Shown in pieces: positions 42,938-50,950 of a stretch of DNA of 64,000 nt. The notes beneath the pieces are model-generated. The model worked only from the letters and a program-made list of their open reading frames with translations, was not told where the DNA came from and did not search any database. Source of the stretch: an uncultured Chitinophagaceae bacterium (lineage in GTDB: Bacteria > Bacteroidota > Bacteroidia > Chitinophagales > Chitinophagaceae); contig CALCII010000012.1 in NCBI GenBank assembly GCA_937907395.1, positions 248,001 to 312,000 on the forward strand. The letters run 5' to 3'. Made by a program: the position numbers and the translations under genes. Numbering within the stretch: position 1 is the stretch's first letter; every line of letters begins with the position of its first letter.

Positions 42938-43896
42938 CAGGAATAAAGATTATGATTGGATGATGAAGCAATACTATCGGGATGTACTTTGGTGGCCGAA
43001 ATCCTCTTCAGTACAACAAACAAACCCACTACCACAACCAGGCTGATGAGTCCGGCCCACCACGGCGCACTATCGCCCACTTCAGTATCAATCTTTTTAT
43101 GTTTGAGGTATTGCCAGTACAGAATCGTTACCATCAATCCGTTATTAAAAAAGTGTGCAATGATGCTGTACCACAAATTACCTGTGTAATAAAAAATATA
43201 TCCCAGCACCATACCCAATGCCAGTCTGGGTATAAAGCCGTACCATGAAAAGTGAATAGCGCTGAAAATAAAACCGGAAATAAAAATCACGAGCCAGGAA
43301 ATACCATACCAGCGCATAAGAATATTCTGCAATGCACCACGGAAAAATGTTTCTTCTACTAAAGCAGGAAGAAAAGCTATGATAAAGAGTGCAATCACAT
43401 AATCGGCCGGCGATTTGAAAGTAGCCATCAGTTTCACCTGCTCTTCATATTGTGATTCAAAAGTGTCGAATATTTTCTTTAGTGAAGCAGAAATGGGAAT
43501 GGCTTTGTTCACTTCGGCCAGATATCCCACTAACGGTAATGCACAAAGCATGAGCAGGGCTGCAATAATGGCTCTGTCGCCTTTCACTCCGCCTGCAAAA
43601 CCTAACCGGCCGAACGGTTTGCTACCAGCAATACGAGCCGTTACAAAGGCTGGTATAAAAAAGATGATAACCGTTGAAACCACCTGCATTACTTTCAATG
43701 CTTCCACATTGGCCGGATCCATGATTCCTTTTTCAAGATCAAAAATCGATTTGCCCGTCATAATCATCCAGATGGGAATGGTTGCCATACTGCCCACCAC
43801 CAGGCAGGCCACCCATAAACCAATGAGAATGAGGAACTCTACGCCGGGTTGCATTTTCCGTTGATACTGATGTTGCTCCAGTTGATATTGATCCAT
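42937..43896 (-). CDS. CPBP family intramembrane glutamic endopeptidase
   Basis: 319 residues with about 8 TM helices. The motifs of the CAAX-prenyl-protease/bacteriocin-processing fold are ALVEETFFRGALQNIL (EExxxR), FSAIHFSWYGF (FxxxH) and a C-terminal HFFNNG. Membrane-embedded protease with unknown target, first gene of the operon with cdsA and psd. It is divergent from dusB, with 46 bp between the start codons. Confidence 0.92.
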   Translation of the reverse strand: MDQYQLEQHQYQRKMQPGVEFLILIGLWVACLVVGSMATIPIWMIMTGKSIFDLEKGIMDPANVEALKVMQVVSTVIIFFIPAFVTARIAGSKPFGRLGFAGGVKGDRAIIAALLMLCALPLVGYLAEVNKAIPISASLKKIFDTFESQYEEQVKLMATFKSPADYVIALFIIAFLPALVEETFFRGALQNILMRWYGISWLVIFISGFIFSAIHFSWYGFIPRLALGMVLGYIFYYTGNLWYSIIAHFFNNGLMVTILYWQYLKHKKIDTEVGDSAPWWAGLISLVVVVGLFVVLKRISATKVHPDSIASSSNHNLYS

Positions 43897-43916
43897 ATGA
43901 ACTCCCTGAAAGTGAT

Positions 43917-43924
43917 TAAATTTG
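43917..43924 (+). promoter_or_regulatory. -7 box of dusB
   Basis: TAAATTTG, perfect TAnnTTTG, 18 bases before the GTG at 43943; predicted leader about 13 nt. Confidence 0.45.
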
Positions 43925-43942
43925 CAGCTCTTTTAACTGACC

Positions 43943-44983
43943 GTGGTAAAGATAGGCAACATATCGCTTCCTGAGTTCCCGCTCCTCCTGGCCCCCATGG
44001 AGGATGTGAGTGATCCGCCGTTCCGTGCTGTTTGCAAGGACAACGGAGCCGATCTCATGTTCAGTGAATTCATCAGCAGCGAAGGGCTCATCCGTGATGC
44101 TATCAAAAGCCGGCAGAAACTGGATTTTGATGAAGAAGAACGTCCCTTTGGTATCCAGATTTTTGGTGGCGATGAAGAAGCGCTGGGCCTGAGTGCAAAA
44201 ATCTGCGAAACAGTAAACCCCGACCTGGTGGATATTAACTTCGGTTGCCCGGTAAAAAAAGTAGCATTGAAAGGAGCCGGAGCAGGTGTGTTGAGAGATA
44301 TTGATTTGATGGTGCGGCTCACCGAATCTGTTGTGAAATCAACATCACTCCCTGTTACTGTGAAAACAAGATTGGGCTGGGATGAAAGCACGAAGAATAT
44401 TGAAGAAGTGACCGAACGATTGCAGGATGTGGGAATTAAAGCACTGAGCATTCACGGACGTACCCGTGTGCAGATGTATAAAGGCGAAGCAGATTGGACA
44501 CTCATTGGTAAAGTGAAAAACAATCCACGCATACAGATACCGATCTTTGGAAATGGTGATATTGATTCACCACAAAAAGCCTTGGAATACAAAAACCGGT
44601 ATGGTGTGGATGGAGTAATGATTGGACGTGCCGCCATTGGTTATCCCTGGATCTTTAATGAGATCAAACACTTTGTAAAAACGGGCGAACTCTTACCTCC
44701 TCCCTCCATTGAACAACGGGTGGAAGTATGCCGTAAACATTTACATAAATCCTATGATTGGAAAGGTCCTAAGATTGGCATTTTTGAAATGCGGCGCCAC
44801 TATGCCAATTACCTGAAAGGATTACCTAATATCAAAGAATACCGCAGCAAACTGGTGATCTTAAATACAGTGGAAGAAATTGACGCTGTATTAGATGAAA
44901 TATTGGTGAAGTTCAAAGGCTTTGAATTTGAACGATCAAAGATTGAATTGATTAATTATCACGAGAAGTGCCCGATTAATTAG
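43943..44983 (+). CDS. dusB: tRNA dihydrouridine synthase DusB
   Basis: 346 residues from GTG 43943. FMN-binding TIM barrel: LLLAPMEDVSDPPFR, FSEFISSEGL, PFGIQIFGGDEEA, DINFGCPVKKVALKGAGAG with the catalytic Cys102, VKTRLGWDE, LSIHGRTRVQMYKGEADW and FGNGDIDSPQKA, then GVMIGRAAIGYPWIF. Reduces uridine in the tRNA D-loop. The TAG stop at 44981-44983 is followed directly by a REP palindrome, so the transposon-like cassette was inserted exactly at the gene end. Confidence 0.95.
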   Translation: MVKIGNISLPEFPLLLAPMEDVSDPPFRAVCKDNGADLMFSEFISSEGLIRDAIKSRQKLDFDEEERPFGIQIFGGDEEALGLSAKICETVNPDLVDINFGCPVKKVALKGAGAGVLRDIDLMVRLTESVVKSTSLPVTVKTRLGWDESTKNIEEVTERLQDVGIKALSIHGRTRVQMYKGEADWTLIGKVKNNPRIQIPIFGNGDIDSPQKALEYKNRYGVDGVMIGRAAIGYPWIFNEIKHFVKTGELLPPPSIEQRVEVCRKHLHKSYDWKGPKIGIFEMRRHYANYLKGLPNIKEYRSKLVILNTVEEIDAVLDEILVKFKGFEFERSKIELINYHEKCPIN

Positions 44984-45126
44984 AGTCGGGACGCTTATCA
45001 GCGGCCTGAATCGTTATACACAAGTTTACATTATATCCAACTTCTACATCCTGCTATTTATTTCTGACCTAGATCATTTTCCAACAAACTTATAATCGAG
45101 TCGGGACGCTTCCAGCGGCCTGAATC
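44983..45126 (+). repeat. REP-like palindromes A and B (direct copies)
   Basis: Copy A 44983-45012 and copy B 45098-45126 share GAGTCGGGACGCTT(AT/C)CAGCGGCCTGAATC. Each folds as TCGGGACGCT / AGCGGCCTGA, a 10-bp stem with one mismatch and one G-U, loop TCC in copy B. Copy A begins at the last base of the dusB stop codon. Confidence 0.85.
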
Positions 45127-45208
45127 ACCTTCTTCATACAAATCAAAAAAATCATATTCAAACAACGTCTTACACAAAGTAATCATCATTTAATTGACAA
45201 CCTTCAAT

Positions 45209-45236
45209 CGTCAGGTCGCTCAAAGCGCCCCGACTG
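45209..45236 (-). repeat. REP-like palindrome C (inverted copy)
   Basis: TCAGGTCGCTCAAAGCGCCCCGACT is the reverse-complement form of copies A and B with few changes. It ends 19 bp before the RAYT start codon, so the gene's promoter and leader overlap the REP. Confidence 0.8.
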
Positions 45237-45255
45237 GCTAACTAAATGAAAAATC

Positions 45256-45861
45256 ATGTATTTCCATCTGAATGAATTCTATCATGTTTACAACCGAGGA
45301 AACAACAAACAGCCTGTTTTCTTCTCCGATAACAACTATTTATTTTTTCTAAAAAAGATAAGACATCAATTAAGTCCTGTTTGTGAAATAATCGGATATT
45401 GTTTAATGCCCAATCATTTTCATTTGATCATTTATACAAATAGGCAAAGTGTTTCAGAAAGAAAATCATTTGGAGGCAAGCCCATGCAGGAACTCTCTTA
45501 CCGTATCGGAATACTTTTAAGCAGCTACTCTCAGGCAATTAATAAACAAAATGGCACTATTGGTTCTTTATTCCAGCAAAAAACAAAAGCCAAACATCTG
45601 AATGACTCAAACGACTCCCGTCAGTATAACCCAGTTGAAAAATGTATGTTTTACTTATATCAAAATCCAGTAGAAGCTAAAATTGTAAACAGCCCTTCAG
45701 AATGGGCCTATTCATCTTTTAAAGATTATGCAGGAATCAGAAACGGAAGCTTATGCAATCAAAAAATTTTCTTTGAATTTACTGGTATGAGTCCGAAAGA
45801 TTTTAGCGATGAAAACAGCATGCTCCTGTCAGAAAAAGCAATTCAACATTTTTATGACTAG
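45256..45861 (+). CDS. REP-associated tyrosine transposase (RAYT 2)
   Basis: 201 residues. HUH motif MPNHFHLII (His54, His56); nucleophile Tyr133 in FYLYQNPVEAKIV; closing WAYSSFKDYAG. Start YFHLNEFYHVYNRGNNKQ as in the Bacteroidota RAYT group. REP copies A, B and C lie upstream and D downstream in the opposite orientation to A and B: the classic RAYT-REP arrangement. The enzyme probably cuts and moves its own palindromes, with recognition of single-stranded hairpins. It is only distantly similar to RAYT 1 at 12671. The stop overlaps the end of the convergent gene by 4 bp. Confidence 0.92.
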   Translation: MYFHLNEFYHVYNRGNNKQPVFFSDNNYLFFLKKIRHQLSPVCEIIGYCLMPNHFHLIIYTNRQSVSERKSFGGKPMQELSYRIGILLSSYSQAINKQNGTIGSLFQQKTKAKHLNDSNDSRQYNPVEKCMFYLYQNPVEAKIVNSPSEWAYSSFKDYAGIRNGSLCNQKIFFEFTGMSPKDFSDENSMLLSEKAIQHFYD

Positions 45862-46397
45862 GGTTCAGACCGCTGGAAGCGTTCCGACCCATTCACAAAC
45901 AACTTCAGCCCTTTCAAATACACCGCTCCCCTTTTCTCAGCAAAATAATCGGCGCTTAATGCAATCAATGCCATCATAAACAAACCAAGTCCAAGCCCTT
46001 TCCAGAACACTTGTGATTCCTGGTTACGAAAGAAGAAAAATAAACCCATTCCAATAATAGCCAATGTAATTTCTGTATAACGGTAGAGGATAAAATTTTT
46101 CATTACTGTTTCCATTCTCGGAATTTCTTTTTCTTTCAACTCACCCGGATTCAGGTCATATGCATACACATTGCGAATGCGGTCTTCATCACTCCTCACA
46201 TAAACTGTATAACCAACAACTCCTAACAACAACCCAACTAATACGAATGGAATAGCAGCTCCTTTATAAAAACCTGTTTTGAGATAAAAAAAGAAAATCA
46301 ATGCTGTAATCACTGCAGCAACACCAATGCCAAGAAACAAAAGGCTTTCGGCTTTCTCAGCATTAAAATATTTCTCAATATCTGTTTTATGAAACAT
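45858..46397 (-). CDS. Hypothetical membrane protein, C-terminus encoded by a REP
   Basis: 179 residues with TM segments at about 18-37, 46-66, 108-126 and 130-150. Family not recognised. It begins MFHKTDIEKYFNAEKAESLL, then alternates hydrophobic stretches with RSDEDRIRNVYAYDLNPGEL and KEKEIPRMETVMKNFIL. The last ~10 residues, GSERFQRSEP, are translated from REP copy D (45863-45890), so the original end of the protein was replaced or extended when the cassette arrived. Last gene of the minus-strand operon that starts at 49821. Confidence 0.7.
   Translation of the reverse strand: MFHKTDIEKYFNAEKAESLLFLGIGVAAVITALIFFFYLKTGFYKGAAIPFVLVGLLLGVVGYTVYVRSDEDRIRNVYAYDLNPGELKEKEIPRMETVMKNFILYRYTEITLAIIGMGLFFFFRNQESQVFWKGLGLGLFMMALIALSADYFAEKRGAVYLKGLKLFVNGSERFQRSEP
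45863..45890 (-). repeat. REP-like palindrome D
   Basis: GGTTCAGACCGCTGGAAGCG followed by TTCCGACC is the inverted form of copy B with three changes. It sits inside the 3' end of the convergent gene and starts 2 bp after the RAYT stop codon. Confidence 0.85.
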
Positions 46398-46641
46398 ACG
46401 TTGTTGTTTTGATTAATCGTTTGACGAAGGCTATTACTGAAACGATGCACCATACACCTTCCAATACAATAAAGGGTTGATAATTGATAAGAATGGAAGC
46501 ATAACAGGCAAGTCCGGATCCAACAATGTTCAGCAGCAGGAACACATACCCATTGTTGGTAACCCAACCAAACACCTGTAAAAAATAAGCAAGCAAAATC
46601 ATGCCCACCCCAATTGTACCAATCCAGTCGTTGTACTCCAT
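46387..46641 (-). CDS. Small membrane protein, CBU_0592-like
   Basis: 84 residues from the ATG at 46641 (four residues longer if an upstream ATG is used). Three TM segments; conserved-looking DWIGTIGVGMILLAYFLQVF, LLNIVGSGLACYASILI and FIVLEGVWCIVSVIA, the pattern of the CBU_0592 family of small membrane proteins. Role unknown. Overlaps the next gene by 11 bp; the DinB-like gene ends 1 bp before its start. Confidence 0.8.
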   Translation of the reverse strand: MEYNDWIGTIGVGMILLAYFLQVFGWVTNNGYVFLLLNIVGSGLACYASILINYQPFIVLEGVWCIVSVIAFVKRLIKTTTYVS

Positions 46642-46642
46642 A

Positions 46643-47092
46643 TTAAACCCCAAATTGACGAAGATGATGATCTACATGTTTCCAGATCAATCGTGACCAC
46701 ATGGTTTTACTCATCTTACCAAATAAAGGGTGTGGCCCTAACGATGTAGCAGCCGATGCCTCTTCCAGCCGTTGCAATAACAACTGCTTTTCAACTTCTA
46801 TGCTTTTCACAGCCGGGTTTGATTTCTTTACATTCATCTCCGGTGCCGTAGGTGTGCTTTTAGGCCACGGAATCACATAAATGGTGAGCCAACGCAAAGG
46901 TGGCGAGCTCAAGACAGATTTCATTTGTGTGGTTTGCTTTTCGATTCCTAAGGCTAACTCAAGCTGACTGCGCAAATGCCAGAGCATTTCTTCAACCGTC
47001 ATAGTTCCCCACTGACGATGACTGATAGCTGCCAGTGATTGAATGCGGTTCACCAGTTGCTCCTTACTGGCAGGATTGGATAACGTATGCAT
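46643..47092 (-). CDS. DinB-like (DUF1569) protein
   Basis: 149 residues. Four-helix-bundle DinB-type fold with the family blocks QWGTMTVEEMLWHLRSQLEL, HPLFGKMSKTMWSRL and WKHVDHHLRQFG. The His residues of WHL, HPLFG and DHH could bind a metal as in other DinB-type thiol transferases. The function in DUF1569 members is not established. Confidence 0.85.
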   Translation of the reverse strand: MHTLSNPASKEQLVNRIQSLAAISHRQWGTMTVEEMLWHLRSQLELALGIEKQTTQMKSVLSSPPLRWLTIYVIPWPKSTPTAPEMNVKKSNPAVKSIEVEKQLLLQRLEEASAATSLGPHPLFGKMSKTMWSRLIWKHVDHHLRQFGV

Positions 47093-47137
47093 AGTATTCA
47101 GAAAGATAAAATTATTTCCTGGTTTTCATCCAATGAA

Positions 47138-47770
47138 TCAGATCATTAACAGCACTGCCACATAATGACAGATGGCAGCCGCCAGTACAAACAAATGCCA
47201 GATTACATGGTGGTAATACAATTTATGCCACATGTAAAATACAGCACCGATCGTATACAAACCACCCCCAATAGCAATCATCGTCATTACATCTGTTGGG
47301 ATTGCTTTAAAAAACTGCGGGCCACTGAAGAGCAAAATCCAACCCATAGCTAGGTAGATGATGGTAGAAACAAAGTTGAACCGCCCGGTAAAGAAAATTT
47401 TAAATATAATACCCAGCAGCGTTAACCCCCACAAAACACTGAGCATAATGATACCGGTTGTATTCATCATATAATTCAAAAGAAACGGCGTGTATGTTCC
47501 TGCAATCAGAAAGTAAATGCTGATGTGATCAAATACCCGCAGTACTTTTTTTGCCCGTTCGTTCTGAAACGCATGATACAAGGTAGAGAAGCTGAACAAG
47601 AGGATGAAACAAAAACCAAAAACAGATGCCCCTACTACAGCAACAAGATGGTCTTTCGTAACAGCCAGTGAACTCAGCACAGGAAAGGCAGCAATACCAA
47701 ATATAATTCCCATTCCGTGTGTGATACTATTGGCGATCTCCAAACGGAGATCTGAAAACTCCTTACTCAT
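47138..47770 (-). CDS. trhA: PAQR/hemolysin III family membrane protein (TrhA)
   Basis: 210 residues with seven TM helices. Family motifs are EIANSITHGMGIIFG, STLYHAFQN, DHISIYFLIAGTYTPFLL and HHVIWHLFVLAAAICHY; the His of SITHG and WHLFVLxAxxCH are the conserved metal site of the PAQR fold. TrhA proteins keep membrane fluidity and lipid composition in bacteria. Here it lies 6 bp from a peroxidase gene. Confidence 0.9.
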   Translation of the reverse strand: MSKEFSDLRLEIANSITHGMGIIFGIAAFPVLSSLAVTKDHLVAVVGASVFGFCFILLFSFSTLYHAFQNERAKKVLRVFDHISIYFLIAGTYTPFLLNYMMNTTGIIMLSVLWGLTLLGIIFKIFFTGRFNFVSTIIYLAMGWILLFSGPQFFKAIPTDVMTMIAIGGGLYTIGAVFYMWHKLYYHHVIWHLFVLAAAICHYVAVLLMI

Positions 47771-47776
47771 AATTCA

Positions 47777-48436
47777 TTATTCGATTGCTTTAATTAATTC
47801 TTCACTCATTGGAGACACAGCCGGATCAAAATAATTCGTCAACTCCCCTTTTTCATTTACCAGGTATTTGGAAAAATTCCATTTGGGCTGCTGATTGTTC
47901 CATCCGTTCTGTGATGCATCTGTCAGCCATCGGAACACAGGGTTCTGTTCAGGACCTTTCACAACAGAAGATTTCTTCATTAACGGAAACGTTACGCCAA
48001 AATTTATTTTACAAAACTGAGCAATCTCTTCATCACTTCCTTTTTCTTGCTCTTTAAAATCGTTGGCCGGAAATCCAATGATCACCAGTTTGTCTTTGAA
48101 TCGTTCATGCAATTGTTGTAACTCATCGTACTGGCCCGTATAACCGCAGTCGCTTGCTGTATTCACCAGCAAAACTTTTTTACCCTTCAGCTGTTCAAAA
48201 GAAAACATCTTTCCATTATTAGCACTTGCTGCTAATGAATAAAACGAAACCCCTGGTTGCACATTTTCCTGCCAGAACTTAGCTGCTTTCTTACCTTGTA
48301 GCCACATGAAAGCCGGATAGACTGCTTTCAATACTTTTTGACGGATTGTCATATCACCTGAGTTTTTATTTACATACAACACATAAGCCATGAAAAGGAT
48401 AATGCCAAAAGCTGTTATTTTCAGAAAACGTTTCAT
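47777..48436 (-). CDS. Glutathione peroxidase family protein, membrane-anchored
   Basis: 219 residues. An N-terminal TM helix (about 4-22) replaces the lipobox found in the paralogue at 1783. Catalytic motifs: LLVNTASDCGYT (Cys97), GFPANDFKEQEKG (Gln130), WNFSKYLV (Trp186, Asn187). Likely reduces lipid hydroperoxides at the membrane. It lies between an aldehyde dehydrogenase (2 bp gap) and TrhA (6 bp gap), which fits a lipid-damage response operon (inference). Confidence 0.92.
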   Translation of the reverse strand: MKRFLKITAFGIILFMAYVLYVNKNSGDMTIRQKVLKAVYPAFMWLQGKKAAKFWQENVQPGVSFYSLAASANNGKMFSFEQLKGKKVLLVNTASDCGYTGQYDELQQLHERFKDKLVIIGFPANDFKEQEKGSDEEIAQFCKINFGVTFPLMKKSSVVKGPEQNPVFRWLTDASQNGWNNQQPKWNFSKYLVNEKGELTNYFDPAVSPMSEELIKAIE

Positions 48437-48438
48437 CG

Positions 48439-49821
48439 TTAACGGATCACCAGTTTAAAAAGTTTTAATTTTCCTTTAAACGGAGGATATTTCACAGCCG
48501 GATCAAACCATGTTGGGGTTTTCATCACCGATTTCTGGTGGCTGAACGTTAAGAACGAATGCTTTCCATGGTAAGCACCTGTTCCGCTGAAACCTCTCCC
48601 TCCAAATGGCAACTGATGATTGGTTAAATGCCAGCTTGCATTATTCACACAACCTCCTCCAAAGGCAACCCGATCCAACCACCACTTTTCATTTTTACTT
48701 CCGGAAGTGAAAACATAAAACGCCAATGGATTGGGATGTTTCTGAATAATGGCCAGCGCCTCTTCTTTTGTTTTATAAGTGATGACAGGCACAATTGGCC
48801 CGAAGATTTCCTCCTGCATCACCGGATCATTTTCCTTTATATTTTCCAGAATAGTGGGTTCAATAAAAAGTTTACTCTTATCATATCTTCCGCCGTAAAC
48901 TATTTTGCCGGCAGACAGATACTTCACAAGACGATCAAACTGTTTTTCATTGATAATCTTTCCATAGTTATAACTATCTTCTGATTTATCGCCAAAAAAT
49001 TGCTGTATCATACTTATAAACTCCTGAACAAATGCACCTTTAACCGATTCGTGAATCAATAAATAATCCGGTGCTACACACATTTGTCCGGCGTTTGAAA
49101 AAGTTGTCAGTGCAATACGACGTGCCGCCACTTTCAGGTTGGCATCTGCCTCCACCACGCAAGGGCTTTTACCACCCAGTTCCAGGGTTACGGGCACCAG
49201 TTGTTCTGCCGCCATTTTATAAATGATTCTTCCAACGGTTGTACTACCGGTATAAAACACATGATCAAACCGGAACTGGTTCATCATTTCCGGAATAATA
49301 ACCGCACCATCACCGGATGCATACAAAACATATTCGGGAGAAAACAATTCACCAATAATCTTTCCCATCACCGCATCTGTATGAGGAGCAAACTCACTGG
49401 GCTTTAATACCACACAATTACCGGCAGCAATAGCGCCTACCAGCGGCGCAAACAGCAACTGAAACGGATAATTCCATGGTGCTATAATCAACACCACTCC
49501 CAGCGGCTCTTTATATACATAACTGGACGATGGCAGATTGAGTAAATTAGTGGATACCCGTTCCGGCTGCATCCAGTATTTCAAATCTTTGATCACAGCC
49601 CTTATTTCAGAGAGCAGGAAACCCGTTTCGGTTACCCAGCTTTCTTCCACATTCTTTTTTAAATCGGCATACAAAGCATCATGCAATTCTTTCTCATATT
49701 TCAAAATTGCTTTCTTCAGCTTCTTTAACTGTTCCAGGCGAAACTGGTATGACTTTGTTTCGCCCGTTAAAAAATAAGCTCTTTGCTTTTCTAATTGCTG
49801 AGATATTGATGATTGATTCAT
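48439..49821 (-). CDS. Aldehyde dehydrogenase
   Basis: 460 residues from the ATG at 49821; a longer frame to 49845 adds eight unlikely residues. ALDH class 3-type: APWNYPFQLLFAPLVGAIAA, NCVVLKPSEFAPHT, FYTGSTTVGRIIY, catalytic Glu in VTLELGGKSPCVV and catalytic Cys near 248 in FSNAGQMCVAPDYLL, then EEIFGPIVPVITY. A C-terminal hydrophobic/basic tail could touch the membrane, as in fatty-aldehyde dehydrogenases. It oxidises medium- and long-chain aldehydes, which arise from lipid peroxidation. First gene of the six-gene minus-strand operon. Confidence 0.93.
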   Translation of the reverse strand: MNQSSISQQLEKQRAYFLTGETKSYQFRLEQLKKLKKAILKYEKELHDALYADLKKNVEESWVTETGFLLSEIRAVIKDLKYWMQPERVSTNLLNLPSSSYVYKEPLGVVLIIAPWNYPFQLLFAPLVGAIAAGNCVVLKPSEFAPHTDAVMGKIIGELFSPEYVLYASGDGAVIIPEMMNQFRFDHVFYTGSTTVGRIIYKMAAEQLVPVTLELGGKSPCVVEADANLKVAARRIALTTFSNAGQMCVAPDYLLIHESVKGAFVQEFISMIQQFFGDKSEDSYNYGKIINEKQFDRLVKYLSAGKIVYGGRYDKSKLFIEPTILENIKENDPVMQEEIFGPIVPVITYKTKEEALAIIQKHPNPLAFYVFTSGSKNEKWWLDRVAFGGGCVNNASWHLTNHQLPFGGRGFSGTGAYHGKHSFLTFSHQKSVMKTPTWFDPAVKYPPFKGKLKLFKLVIR

Positions 49822-49967
49822 TGATTCGTTTTTACAGGAAAGCACAAACCGTGCTGATTCTTTAATTGTAAATTTACAGGAAGTTCTGCTTGTCCACTTT
49901 TGAATCTTTGATCAAAATCATTGTAACAAACACCATCTCGGGATTACCTTGCCTGAAATATTGTTTT

Positions 49968-50408
49968 ATGTGTGCCTACCAACCTAAATCATGGATGGAA
50001 AAAAGAGATATATCCAAAGAAGCAGAAGTAAAAAAAACAGATAAAGATTTTGCTGATATAAAAAAAGGTGAAACAATGTTGATTGCCACACCACTTATTG
50101 TGGACGAATATATCCGCCAGATTCCAAAGGGAAAAGAAGGAACACTTTCACAAATGCGCAAAGACCTTGCCGCCGAATTTCATGCAGATAAAACATGTCC
50201 GGTTACGGCAGGTATCTTCCTGCGCATCGTTGCAGAAGCTGCATATGAAGAATTGGGCATGGGAAAACCCATCAGCAAAATCACACCTTTCTGGCGCATC
50301 ATGAATGAAACTTCAGCCACTGCAAAAAAACTTACTTTTGGCACCGGTTTTTTACAGCAGCAACGAAGAAAAGAAAAGCTGGATATCGCCAAACAAAAAA
50401 CGAAATGA
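49968..50408 (+). CDS. MGMT/ATL-like family protein without acceptor Cys
   Basis: 146 residues from the ATG at 49968, which gives the family-like start (QPKSWMEKRD). It is related to the DNA-binding domain of O6-alkylguanine transferases: TPLIVDEYIRQIPKGKEGTL, FHADKTCPVTAGIFLRIVAE and ITPFWRIMNETS (quoted in part). The PCHR acceptor motif is absent, so no methyl transfer is expected; alkyltransferase-like proteins instead bind damaged DNA or have unknown roles. A -33/-7 pair (TTG 49921, TACCTTGC 49945) precedes it. The stop overlaps the tadA start by 4 bp, indicating coupled translation. Confidence 0.78.
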   Translation: MCAYQPKSWMEKRDISKEAEVKKTDKDFADIKKGETMLIATPLIVDEYIRQIPKGKEGTLSQMRKDLAAEFHADKTCPVTAGIFLRIVAEAAYEELGMGKPISKITPFWRIMNETSATAKKLTFGTGFLQQQRRKEKLDIAKQKTK

Positions 50409-50863
50409 CAGACAGCATTCTCCCAAAATCAGACGAATATTTCATGCAGCAGGCTTTGAAAGAAGCAATGATTGCATTTGACGAAGGTGAGGTACCCGTG
50501 GGCGCTGTTGTAGTGGTGGATGGCAGGATTATTGCCCGTGGTCATAATGAAGTGGAAAAGCTGAATGACCCCACCGCTCATGCAGAGATCATTGCGTTAA
50601 CCTCTGCTTTTAATTACCTGGGGGCAAAATATCTTCCCGAAGCCACATTGTATGTAACAGTTGAACCCTGCCTCATGTGCGCCGGTGCTATGTACTGGAG
50701 CAAACTGGGCCGCATTGTATGGGGTGCCGATGATGAAAAGAACGGCCATGCCCGTGTTACAAAGGAAATTTCCCCGTTCCACCAGAAAGCCGAAGTCACA
50801 AAAGGAATTTTAAAAAATGAATGCAGCAGCCTGATGAAAGATTTTTTTAAAACAAAACGTTGA
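50405..50863 (+). CDS. tadA: tRNA-specific adenosine deaminase
   Basis: 152 residues. Zn site: THAEIIAL-type HAE (TAHAEIIAL, His59, Glu61) and PCLMC (Cys89, Cys92). The flanking EGEVPVGAVVVVDG and LGRIVWGADDEKNG are as in TadA. Converts A34 to inosine in tRNA-Arg(ACG). The ATGA overlap with the MGMT-like gene suggests co-expression. Confidence 0.93.
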   Translation: MTDSILPKSDEYFMQQALKEAMIAFDEGEVPVGAVVVVDGRIIARGHNEVEKLNDPTAHAEIIALTSAFNYLGAKYLPEATLYVTVEPCLMCAGAMYWSKLGRIVWGADDEKNGHARVTKEISPFHQKAEVTKGILKNECSSLMKDFFKTKR

Positions 50864-50896
50864 CATTTTGTGTTACCATAGAAAGGGTATTGATAG

Positions 50897-50904
50897 TACC
50901 TTTG
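50897..50904 (+). promoter_or_regulatory. -7 box of sodB
   Basis: TACCTTTG is a perfect TAnnTTTG, 46 bases before the ATG at 50951; it gives a normal leader of about 40 nt. A TTTG at 50867-50870 is a rather distant -33 candidate. Confidence 0.45.
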
Positions 50905-50950
50905 GCACTTGCAGATAAATAATATTTTTAATAACTGAAAATTTAGAATT

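Noticed and set aside
45256..45861. Active IS200/IS605 insertion sequence
   Set aside because: No tnpB, and the flanks are REP palindromes of the domesticated RAYT type rather than IS ends.
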